From CAAGNP01 sp045644725 (GTDB lineage: Bacteria > Bacteroidota > Bacteroidia > Bacteroidales > UBA932): 11,309 nt of DNA. The notes beneath the pieces were generated by a model. That model saw only the letters and a program-made list of their open reading frames with translations, did no database searches and was not told the DNA's origin. Positions 1 through 6,674 of the stretch are shown here, one piece after another. Numbering within the stretch: position 1 is the stretch's first letter; every line of letters begins with the position of its first letter. The stretch covers positions 1 through 11,309 of the forward strand of contig JAZRHK010000167.1 in assembly GCA_045644725.1 (NCBI GenBank). The letters run 5' to 3'. Position numbers and translations under genes: made by a program.

Positions 1-588
1 GCAGAATATAATCCCATAGAGAATTATTCTATGATTGAGGAGCATACCGGAACGGATACAAAGACCGACACTCCCACAAACTGGAAAGATACTGAAACAA
101 AGACTCCCACTAACTGGAAAGAGACAAAGGAGCACAGGCCCGGAGTATCCGGATACAGTGAGACAGAGACTCAGACTCCGGAGGACTGGAAACGTGTCAC
201 AGAGTCAGACAAGGCGGACAATATATCAGACACTGAGACTTCTGTCTATGGTTTCAACTCTACAACAGCAGTTCCCTCTGCAAAAACAAAGACAGAGCTG
301 GACTCAAAGTCCACTGAGGAGCAGCAGGGTACATATGAGACCAAAAAGGAAATCGAGGGCTCACTCATAGATGAGACCTCACAGACAGGTACATTCAAGA
401 CCGAGACTGAGAAGTCCGGCAAATATGAGAGTGAGACGGAATACAACACCACTCTCACACGCTCCGGAAATATCGGAGTCACAACGTCACAGCAGATGAT
501 ACAGTCAGAGATCGAGCTGTGGCAGTGGTTATTCTTTGAGAGCGTTTTTAAGGATCTTGATCAGATCCTTACATTATCAACTTATTAA
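1..588 (+). CDS. Virion structural protein, C-terminal part (N-terminus outside window)
   Basis: The reading frame is open from the first base, before the ATG at 31, with no ribosome site near that ATG. The gene therefore very probably starts upstream and is cut by the window edge. The visible part is hydrophilic and rich in Thr, Glu and Lys. It carries repeats built on TPTNWK (two copies 11 codons apart) and a looser TPEDWK copy. The C-terminus, with GNIGVTTSQQM followed by an aromatic-rich amphipathic tail ending LTLSTY, looks like a family I recall in many phages of Gram-positive gut bacteria, encoded among portal, collar and capsid genes. I infer a head-tail connector, collar or similar virion component. 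The exact role cannot be read from the sequence. It is followed after 14 bases by the next late gene. Confidence 0.6.
   Translation, partial: AEYNPIENYSMIEEHTGTDTKTDTPTNWKDTETKTPTNWKETKEHRPGVSGYSETETQTPEDWKRVTESDKADNISDTETSVYGFNSTTAVPSAKTKTELDSKSTEEQQGTYETKKEIEGSLIDETSQTGTFKTETEKSGKYESETEYNTTLTRSGNIGVTTSQQMIQSEIELWQWLFFESVFKDLDQILTLSTY
55..122 (+). repeat. Short in-frame tandem repeat, 33-bp period
   Basis: Two copies of a 20-base unit, at 70-89 and 103-122, differ at one base (a versus t) and are spaced 33 bases apart, so they stay in frame and encode TPTNWK twice. A diverged third copy lies at about 175-194 and encodes TPEDWK. The repeat is inside the structural gene and probably arose by local duplication. 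Confidence 0.75.
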
Positions 589-602
589 AGGAGGAAAAAA
601 CA

Positions 603-890
603 ATGTTAAACGGCGGTTATATCATGTTTGATGCTGAGGGTGTAGATCTTACATCCGAGAGTACACAGACAAAGACAGGTATGTTCAATAAACTCAAGAA
701 AATTTTAGGAGCAAATAAGCCTGTTTTTGCTTACAATGTAAACTGGGGTACAGGGAGCAATAAGTATCTCACTCCTCTCCCGGTATTTGTGCAGCAGTGG
801 AGCTCGACTCTCATTGTGTTGACCTGCAGCATCTTAAAGGTTGAGGTCACAAATGAGGATGTCATCACAGTGACAAGTTTAGTAGGATAA
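603..890 (+). CDS. Small late protein before the capsid gene, role unknown
   Basis: A 95-residue protein with a good start: AAAGGAGG lies 8-15 bases upstream of the ATG. It has no signal peptide or clear membrane helix. The second half alternates hydrophobic and polar residues (around PVFAYNVNWG and STLIVLTCSILKVEV), which suggests beta-sheet. In phi29 the gene just before the major capsid gene encodes the 98-residue scaffold gp7, so position and length fit a scaffold. However gp7 is a helical coiled-coil protein and this one does not look like that. A capsid decoration or head-associated protein is an equally good guess. It sits 15 bases before the capsid gene and is surely co-transcribed with it. 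Confidence 0.6.
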   Translation: MLNGGYIMFDAEGVDLTSESTQTKTGMFNKLKKILGANKPVFAYNVNWGTGSNKYLTPLPVFVQQWSSTLIVLTCSILKVEVTNEDVITVTSLVG

Positions 891-905
891 TAGGAGGATA
901 AAGAC

Positions 906-2072
906 ATGACAGTACAGCAGATTTATTCATTTGCAAATGCTATGACTCAGGAGATCCTGGGTGAGAGTGCTCTCTTAAAGGAGGATCTCTCAAATATCGT
1001 TGATATCGGTACAGATATCTTAAATGCTGTAGGATATGAGAATGCAGCAAAGTCACTCGTTGATCATATCGGTAAAGTACAGTTTGTGATCAGACCTTAT
1101 AATGGCTCAGTTCCCTCTGTTTACAGAGATGCATGGGAGTATGGCTCTATCATGGAAAAGATCCAGGCCGATATCCCGGATGCAGAGGAGAATGAGTCCT
1201 GGGAGTTAGAGGACAGAGCATCCTATGATGAGAATATCTACTACAAGCCTAATATCTCTGCAAAGTTCTATAATGGCAAGTCAACATTTGAAGTACCTCA
1301 GAGCTTAGCAGATTATCAGGTAAAGAGTGCATTTTCATCTGCTACACAGATGAACAGTTATGCATCTATGATCATGGATGCATCTCAGAAGTCTACAAGC
1401 ATAAAGCTTGACGGTCTTGTTATGAGAACGATCAATAATGCAATAGCTGCTACCATTAATGCAGAGTTTACCGGAGGATCAGGTGTGACAAGTCATACCG
1501 GAACAAGAGTAATCAATCTTCTTTACTTATATAACCAGGCAAACAGCACAAACTATAGCCTTGCAGCTGCTCTCTTAGTTCCTGACTTTATCAGATACTG
1601 CACATATATGATGGCTCTCTATTCGGAGCGTATGAGTAAGATCTCAACCCTGTTCAATATTGCAGGCAAAAAGAGATTTACTCCTAAGGACTTGCAGCAT
1701 CTTGTAGTCCTTGCAGACTTTGCTGAGGCATCTAAGATCTATCTGCAGAGCTCAACATATCATGATGATCTTGTAAAGCTCAGAGGTTATGAGACTGTTC
1801 CCTATTGGCAGGGATCAGGTACTGCATACGCTTCCGGAGACATCACAAAGATATACACCACTATCAAGACCGGATCAGGTACTCAGGATGTTGAGTTTGC
1901 CGGAGTCATTGGTGTACTCTTTGATCATGATGCACTGGGTGTATCAAACCTTAACCAGAGAGTAACCTCAAAGTATAATGCTAAGGGTGAATTTACAAAT
2001 ACCTGGTATAAGTCAGAGGGACACTACTTCAATGACTACAATGAAAACTGTATCGTCTTTGTTGGAGCATAA
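906..2072 (+). CDS. Major capsid protein
   Basis: A 388-residue protein with TAGGAGGATAAAGAC directly before the ATG. It resembles the phi29 gp8-type major capsid protein, which folds like HK97 gp5 and forms the icosahedral or prolate shell. Supporting features are the mid-size length, the mixed alpha/beta composition, the N-terminal helical stretch, a central segment with VYRDAWEYGS and conserved-looking helices (residues about 150-190), and its place between a small head gene and the tail gene. It is shorter than phi29 gp8 (448 residues), which ends in an Ig-like domain; no such extra domain is evident here. Codon use is typical of a highly expressed gene in this window. The hairpin at 2097-2119 after the stop may set the capsid transcript apart from the genes that follow. 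Confidence 0.8.
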   Translation: MTVQQIYSFANAMTQEILGESALLKEDLSNIVDIGTDILNAVGYENAAKSLVDHIGKVQFVIRPYNGSVPSVYRDAWEYGSIMEKIQADIPDAEENESWELEDRASYDENIYYKPNISAKFYNGKSTFEVPQSLADYQVKSAFSSATQMNSYASMIMDASQKSTSIKLDGLVMRTINNAIAATINAEFTGGSGVTSHTGTRVINLLYLYNQANSTNYSLAAALLVPDFIRYCTYMMALYSERMSKISTLFNIAGKKRFTPKDLQHLVVLADFAEASKIYLQSSTYHDDLVKLRGYETVPYWQGSGTAYASGDITKIYTTIKTGSGTQDVEFAGVIGVLFDHDALGVSNLNQRVTSKYNAKGEFTNTWYKSEGHYFNDYNENCIVFVGA

Positions 2073-2096
2073 TATAGATCCTTTCGAGAGTGGATG

Positions 2097-2119
2097 GAGG
2101 AGAGTGAGGAGCTCTCCTC
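2097..2119 (+). terminator. Terminator-like hairpin after capsid gene
   Basis: A perfect 8-bp stem (GAGGAGAG at 2097-2104 with CTCTCCTC at 2112-2119) encloses a 7-base loop and is followed by TTT. It lies in the 82-base gap between the capsid and tail genes. The short T-run suggests a partial terminator or a 3' end that stabilises the capsid message, and not a full stop, because the downstream late genes have no evident promoter of their own. Confidence 0.5.
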
Positions 2120-2154
2120 TTTCCATATAGAAAATATTATGGAGGTGAATTATA

Positions 2155-4284
2155 ATGCAAGCTGCTCCTTTATTCAATCCGGATCATACTACACCTGTCC
2201 GATTATATAACGGTCAGAATATGCAGGAGAGCACTGTCTTTACCATAGCACAGATTTTAAATTTTGCGGAGACTGTAGGATGTAACAGTATTGTTATAAG
2301 ACCATATTATAGGACATATTTACAATGGGATGCTTATTATCTTGTATATGCTTTTAATCTTCCGACACTTGCAGAGTATCATGTAGGAGATGGAACATAT
2401 AACAGCACAGCAGAGCCAAATTTACTTTTTCAGTCGATATCAGGCTCAACCGGATTTTATGAACAATGCAAGGTCATCATATTAAGGAATGACGGATTAA
2501 CGCATAATAACACAGTACAGTTTAATACTATAACTACACAAACAACAGTTGACTCTGTTGATTATTTACAGTTCTCCTGGGATGAGTGGGATCCTCAGAC
2601 TCAGCCTTTTATATTTGCCACTAATGCAAATATAGGGACTCTATACATTAACGGAGAGTCCCCGGTCACTTATGAGTGGACTTCATTTCCTGCTATATCC
2701 GGAGCTCCCGGTATTATGGCTCTGACTCAGATAACAGATGAGGGTATCGAGCCATATAATCAGACTAAGATACAAGTTTCAAAGGATAATATTTTACGCT
2801 TTACGGATGGAAGTAATATCCGGAGACTCGTCTCAAACATAGCTCAGAATACCTGGACATCAATCGGATACTCCGGTCTTAACTATATACAGATAAATTG
2901 GCATGACTCAACCCAGTATCAGAATGCTTTTGAGTATACTCTGAGATTTGTCAATCATTATGGTGAGGGCAATAATCAGTATTACTCCACTGTCTATGAG
3001 GTATCAGACTCTATCCTTTATGATGGTACTGAGGATATGTATATCGGCTTTATCATAGACAGAGAAAATCAGGTTGCAGTGTATGATCCTGTTTTACATA
3101 TCAATAACCCTCAGGAGCCTTTGACACATGATACCGTATCATACAATCTGTACAGGCCTACAGAGCAGCAGATGGCAGCTCTCTATTATTTCCTGCTTGC
3201 CTCAGATGACGAGCCCACAGATGAGGATGATCCCTATGCTACAGGATCGACAGATGACGGTGGAGACGGATCTCCCGACCAACCTCAGGATCATCTGGTA
3301 CAGAATAATCTCCCGACAAAGGGAGGTCTCAACCTGGGAATGGTCACATTATATCAACCCTCAGATACAGAGCTCTCTAATATTGCATCTTATCTGTGGA
3401 GTGATGATGTGCTTGAGAATTTCAAAAAGTATTTTAATAACTTTGCGGATAATCTCATAGCACTCATGATCATGCCTTATACAATGCCAAATCTACCCAC
3501 AAAGAAATTCAAAGTAGGTAATCTCGAATCAGATAATCCTCTGCTTGCAGCTGTGAGTTATGTGTCGGACAGATATGTGGATATAGATATGGGAAAGTTC
3601 TCTCTGCAGCGTAAATGGGACTCATATCTTGACTGTGCTCCATATACAAAGCTCGAGATATTTCTTCCGTACTGTGGGACTCACACACTTGATACAGATG
3701 AGATCATGTATCCGGCAAACCTCTCCGGGTTTATTCCGGCAGCAGATCAGAAAAACGCATATGTAGAGCTCTCTCTTTCCTATAGGCTTGATATCCTGAC
3801 AGGTAATATTGTAGCCACTCTCTCAGTGGATGGAGAGCTCAGGTATCAGTTTACCGGAAAATGTGGAGTAACAGTCCCTCTGACCGGAGCAAATTATCAG
3901 AGTCTTATCTCTACGATAATATCTGCAGGAGCAGGACTTGCAAGTACGATTGCATCCGGAGGTGCTACAGCTCCACTCATAGCCTCAGCAGCTGTCACAG
4001 GTACAGTCATGTCACAAAAGCCCCAGGTCTACAGATCAGGTAATTTCTCCGGAGATATATCTGCTCTCGGGTATGATACTCCCTATCTGATCAAGACAAG
4101 ACCTAACAAACCCCTGCTCGAAAAACAGGAGTTATATACCGGACTTCCCTCTTATAAAAAGGGTACTCTCGGAGAGTTCTCCGGATATACTGAGGTCATA
4201 GAGGCTCATATCGACAATGTGAGCTGCACATCTGAGGAGAGGGATATGATAATGACAGCATTAAAAGGAGGTGTGATCATATGA
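2155..4284 (+). CDS. Tail knob / distal tail tube protein, phi29 gp9-like C-terminal half
   Basis: A 709-residue protein with GGAGGTGAATTATA before the ATG. It appears to be built of three parts. Residues 1 to about 348 are beta-rich and not recognised. Residues about 349-386 are a disordered acidic linker rich in Asp, Gly and Pro. Residues about 387-709 match what I know of phi29 gp9-type tail proteins: an LYQPSDTELSNIASYLWS segment, a Gly/Ala/Ser/Ile hydrophobic stretch at about 580-622, and a conserved-looking end with FSGYTEV and a final LKGGV. In phi29 gp9 forms the end of the tail tube, and its hydrophobic loops are thought to insert into the host membrane during DNA ejection. The hydrophobic stretch here may do the same. 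The stop overlaps the next start by 4 bases. The N-terminal half could be a receptor-binding or spike-like addition. Confidence 0.7.
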   Translation: MQAAPLFNPDHTTPVRLYNGQNMQESTVFTIAQILNFAETVGCNSIVIRPYYRTYLQWDAYYLVYAFNLPTLAEYHVGDGTYNSTAEPNLLFQSISGSTGFYEQCKVIILRNDGLTHNNTVQFNTITTQTTVDSVDYLQFSWDEWDPQTQPFIFATNANIGTLYINGESPVTYEWTSFPAISGAPGIMALTQITDEGIEPYNQTKIQVSKDNILRFTDGSNIRRLVSNIAQNTWTSIGYSGLNYIQINWHDSTQYQNAFEYTLRFVNHYGEGNNQYYSTVYEVSDSILYDGTEDMYIGFIIDRENQVAVYDPVLHINNPQEPLTHDTVSYNLYRPTEQQMAALYYFLLASDDEPTDEDDPYATGSTDDGGDGSPDQPQDHLVQNNLPTKGGLNLGMVTLYQPSDTELSNIASYLWSDDVLENFKKYFNNFADNLIALMIMPYTMPNLPTKKFKVGNLESDNPLLAAVSYVSDRYVDIDMGKFSLQRKWDSYLDCAPYTKLEIFLPYCGTHTLDTDEIMYPANLSGFIPAADQKNAYVELSLSYRLDILTGNIVATLSVDGELRYQFTGKCGVTVPLTGANYQSLISTIISAGAGLASTIASGGATAPLIASAAVTGTVMSQKPQVYRSGNFSGDISALGYDTPYLIKTRPNKPLLEKQELYTGLPSYKKGTLGEFSGYTEVIEAHIDNVSCTSEERDMIMTALKGGVII

Positions 4285-4754
4285 TACAAATCACTTTGAG
4301 AAAATGTACATCTGAAAATAACAGACTTACAAAGTCATTTGAGGGAGATGAGGAGCATCCGGTCGATAAGGTTTATGAGGGAGTGCTCAAGGAGGCAGTG
4401 GATGTTCTCAGTCCCAAAATTAAAATTGAGACCACAGATGACCTTTCCTCATATAATTATGTAGAGATCCCGGACTTTCACAGAAAGTACTTTGCAAGAG
4501 TCCAGTGCTTACAGCAGGGACTTTGGGAGATAGACTGTGAGGTTGATGTCCTCTCCACTTATGCATCATATATCAAAAGCTGCTATGCAGTAGTAAAGAG
4601 AACAGCTAAAAAGGGAAAGATCAATTACTATATGAATGACGGAGTATTCTACACAGAGCAGAGGCAGGTTGTGACCTATCATGCTTTTAAGAAGTCCGGA
4701 GAGTTTGCAAAGCTCGGATCAGAGGCTTATTACCTTTTAGTAGCCGGAGGTTAA
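4281..4754 (+). CDS. Small tail-associated protein
   Basis: A 157-residue protein starting at an ATG that overlaps the previous stop (ATGA), with AAAGGAGGTG upstream. It has a pattern I recall from the N-terminal region of gp9-like tail proteins in other short-tailed phages: a beta-rich start with hydrophobic and charged residues, a YNYVEIPDFHRKYFARV segment (residues about 52-68), then WEIDCEVDVLSTY followed by a variable end. In those proteins this part is fused to the tail-tube domain; here it is a separate gene just downstream. I infer a tail-tube or tail-knob component that works with the large protein before it. Translational coupling through the overlapping stop and start supports a fixed stoichiometry. 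It ends three bases before the ATPase start. Confidence 0.55.
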   Translation: MIQITLRKCTSENNRLTKSFEGDEEHPVDKVYEGVLKEAVDVLSPKIKIETTDDLSSYNYVEIPDFHRKYFARVQCLQQGLWEIDCEVDVLSTYASYIKSCYAVVKRTAKKGKINYYMNDGVFYTEQRQVVTYHAFKKSGEFAKLGSEAYYLLVAGG

Positions 4755-4757
4755 TAT

Positions 4758-5858
4758 ATGAGGGAAAAACTTAACTATGTCAATCTTGACAGGATAAAAA
4801 GAGAACACGCACATTATAACTGGTTGATAGGTGAGAGATCTAACGGAAAGACCTTTGCGGTCTTAAAGGAAATGATCATCAATTATGCCAAGACCGGACA
4901 GCAGGGAGCTCTGATCAGGAGATGGAAAGAGGACTTCCGTGGCAAGCGTGGACAGATGATGTTTGCCGGACTCGTTGCAAGAGGTATTGTCAAAGAGGCA
5001 ACGGATGGAGAATATACTGATATTGCATATTATTCCGGTCAGTGGTTTTTCGCTAAAAAGGATAAAGATGGGGACAAGCTTATCAAGTCCCCTGATCCTT
5101 TTTGTTTTGGCTTTGCACTCTCAGAGATGGAGCATGACAAGTCAACCTCTTATGATAATATAACTCTTGTAGTGTTTGATGAAGCAATAAGCAGACAGGG
5201 ATATCTTGTGGATGAGTTTGTCATATTCTGTAATGTGCTCTCAACCATTATCAGAGCCCGGACAAATGTGATCATCTATCTCCTGGGAAACACAGTCAAT
5301 AAATACTGTCCGTATTTTAAAGAGTTTGGTTTCCAGGGAGTGGATAAGATGTCCCCCGGAGACATAGAGGTCTATAAGTACGGAGAGAGCAATCTCAAGG
5401 TTGCGATCCAGTTCACAGACTCACTGACCAAAAAGGGAAAACCCTCTGATGTATACTTTGCATTCAATAATCCAAAGCTGCAGATGATAACAGGTCAGGG
5501 GCAGGTGTGGGAGCTCGAGATATATCCTCACTGTCCCAGGAAGTATTACAAAGACAATATCATATACACATATTTTATTGACTTTAATAATGAGCTGCTG
5601 CAGTGTGATATCGTCAATATAGATGATGAGACCTTTACCTTTATACACAGAAAGACCGGAAAGATAAAATATCCGGAAAAGGATCTTGTTTTCACACTTG
5701 CAGATAATCCCCGGCTTAATATACGTAAGTATATCAATCAACCTTTTGACAAACTCGGAAAAAAGATATATTATTTTTATCAGATATATAAAGTGTTTTA
5801 TCAGGATAATGATGTTGGTGAGCTTGTAAGAAATTACATGATGCAGAGAGGAGCGTGA
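4758..5858 (+). CDS. DNA packaging ATPase, phi29 gp16-like
   Basis: A 366-residue ATPase that would drive genome translocation into the empty capsid through the portal. The Walker A loop is GERSNGKT at residues 25-32, followed by IRRWKEDF near 53-60, which fits the strand and basic residues after Walker A in gp16-type motors. Walker B is LVVFDEA (137-143), with Asp141 and Glu142 as the magnesium-binding and catalytic pair. YLLGNTVN (174-181) fits the sensor-like motif III. phi29 gp16 has 332 residues, so the length is right. There is no large-terminase nuclease signature, as expected for a phage with protein-capped ends that does not cut concatemers. The ribosome site is weak: GGAGG overlaps the end of the previous gene, which suggests translational coupling. 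The start at 4758 gives Walker A near the N-terminus as in the family. Confidence 0.85.
   Translation: MREKLNYVNLDRIKREHAHYNWLIGERSNGKTFAVLKEMIINYAKTGQQGALIRRWKEDFRGKRGQMMFAGLVARGIVKEATDGEYTDIAYYSGQWFFAKKDKDGDKLIKSPDPFCFGFALSEMEHDKSTSYDNITLVVFDEAISRQGYLVDEFVIFCNVLSTIIRARTNVIIYLLGNTVNKYCPYFKEFGFQGVDKMSPGDIEVYKYGESNLKVAIQFTDSLTKKGKPSDVYFAFNNPKLQMITGQGQVWELEIYPHCPRKYYKDNIIYTYFIDFNNELLQCDIVNIDDETFTFIHRKTGKIKYPEKDLVFTLADNPRLNIRKYINQPFDKLGKKIYYFYQIYKVFYQDNDVGELVRNYMMQRGA
5845..5852 (+). promoter_or_regulatory. Ribosome site that decides the holin-like start
   Basis: GAGAGGAG lies inside the end of the ATPase gene. The in-frame GTG at 5855 is only two bases away, too close for normal initiation. 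The ATG at 5864 is 11 bases away and is the better start. Confidence 0.6.
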
Positions 5859-5863
5859 GATTT

Positions 5864-6070
5864 ATGGACTTTAATACTATAATAGCAGCTATTTCAACAG
5901 TAGGATTTCCCATAGTCTTTTGCATAATGCTGTGGAAAACAAACAGAGATACACAGGCAGCTCATGAGACAGAGGTAAAAAACCTCATGAGCAGCATTGA
6001 CAAGTTGACTCTCGCAATACAGAGACTCTTTGACAAGATAGGAGGTGGAGATGTTGACAGCAAGGGATAA
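5864..6070 (+). CDS. Holin-like small membrane protein (YvrJ/BhlA type)
   Basis: A 68-residue protein with one N-terminal membrane helix (residues about 5-24, including ISTVGFPIVFCIMLW) followed by a charged helix with heptad-like spacing (about 30-58). One helix, then an amphipathic coiled-coil tail, with GFPIV inside the helix, recalls the YvrJ and BhlA/UviB families of Gram-positive phages and plasmids, several of which are regarded as holins or bacteriocin-release proteins. Its place directly before a cell-wall hydrolase supports a role in membrane permeabilisation at lysis. The ATG at 5864 is chosen over the upstream GTG at 5855 because of ribosome-site spacing. The gene begins just after the ATPase stop and overlaps the lysin start by 20 bases. 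Function is inferred from topology and context. Confidence 0.6.
   Translation: MDFNTIIAAISTVGFPIVFCIMLWKTNRDTQAAHETEVKNLMSSIDKLTLAIQRLFDKIGGGDVDSKG
6041..6045 (+). promoter_or_regulatory. Ribosome site that decides the lysin start
   Basis: GGAGG within the holin-like gene is 5 bases upstream of the ATG at 6051. It overlaps the in-frame GTG at 6045, which therefore cannot be the start. Confidence 0.6.
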
Positions 6071-6557
6071 ATTTTTACAAAAAGCAGAGACAGTCTGCAA
6101 AAGGAATGATCCTTATGTATGGAGCGGACAGGGACAGCTCCTCCGGAAAACTCCCATCTATAAGATAGCAAAGATGGAAACATCCGAGGATAATTTTAAA
6201 AGAGTAGCAGCTTTTATATATAGAAAAGCAACAGCAGGATTTGAGATGAAAGACTGCAGGATGTGGGACTGCTCCGGACTTATAACATATCTCCTCACTA
6301 AGCTGCATGTCATACCGGGAGATACTACAGCTCAGGGCCTTTATGATAAATATACAAGACATAAACCTCTCACAGATGTATATAAGGGAGATTTACTCTT
6401 TAAAGGTAATGACATCAATCATATAACACATGTGGCAATATATGCAGGAGATAACCGGATAATACACGCTAAAGGGCGTGATTATGGAGTGGTGAAAGAG
6501 CTCTATAACAGATCCGAGTTTATAGCTTGCGGAGATCCTTTTGATATCCTCTGGTAA
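6051..6557 (+). CDS. NlpC/P60 family cell-wall hydrolase (putative endolysin)
   Basis: A 168-residue protein that is essentially one NlpC/P60 cysteine-peptidase domain, expected to cut peptide bonds in the peptidoglycan stem or cross-bridge. The catalytic Cys is in WDCSGL (Cys74), the catalytic His in HITHVAIYAG (His127), and the third polar residue is the His in RIIHAKG (His139). PYVWSGQG near residues 21-28 resembles the PYVWGG-like strand seen early in the family, though here about 45 residues separate it from the Cys. There is no signal peptide, so export would depend on the holin-like protein encoded just upstream. No separate wall-binding domain is visible. The place at the end of the late operon after a holin-like gene favours lysis; a virion-associated tail hydrolase is the alternative. 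Confidence 0.82.
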   Translation: MLTARDKFLQKAETVCKRNDPYVWSGQGQLLRKTPIYKIAKMETSEDNFKRVAAFIYRKATAGFEMKDCRMWDCSGLITYLLTKLHVIPGDTTAQGLYDKYTRHKPLTDVYKGDLLFKGNDINHITHVAIYAGDNRIIHAKGRDYGVVKELYNRSEFIACGDPFDILW

Positions 6558-6596
6558 TGTGCCTGTTTCAATTTTGACATATAGTGACCTCAAAAG

Positions 6597-6630
6597 AAAA
6601 GGGCTGTCCGTTTTATCGGACAGTCCTTTT
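6597..6630. terminator. Bidirectional intrinsic terminator between convergent operons
   Basis: A 14-bp stem (AAAAGGGCTGTCCG at 6597-6610 with CGGACAGTCCTTTT at 6617-6630) has one G-T wobble and a 6-base loop TTTTAT. It is flanked by A-run and T-run on opposite sides, so it can act on either strand. It sits in the 117-base gap between the lysin and polymerase genes, exactly where the late and early transcripts converge. Confidence 0.9.
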
Positions 6631-6674
6631 CGATCAAGCATATTCTGCTCATAGCTATGTAATTAGATTATAAC

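Noticed and set aside
246..482. Leftward open frame inside the first structural gene
   Set aside because: It is a shadow of the Thr/Glu-rich repeat gene, antisense to it, without a ribosome site.
549..571. 8-bp inverted repeat (TAAGGATC with GATCCTTA, 7-base loop) near the end of the first gene
   Set aside because: It lies inside the coding end, encodes the conserved-looking C-terminus, and has no T-run after it. GATC-rich words are common throughout the window, so chance is likely.
3128..3460. 110-codon open frame inside the tail gene
   Set aside because: It has no ribosome site, an unlikely composition, and lies wholly within a well-supported gene.
5421..5741. Leftward open frames antisense to the ATPase gene
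   Set aside because: They oppose the late operon, have no ribosome site and no recognisable composition.
6393..6641. Leftward open frame running across the convergent terminator into the lysin gene
   Set aside because: It spans the terminator hairpin and is antisense to the lysin. There is no ribosome site.
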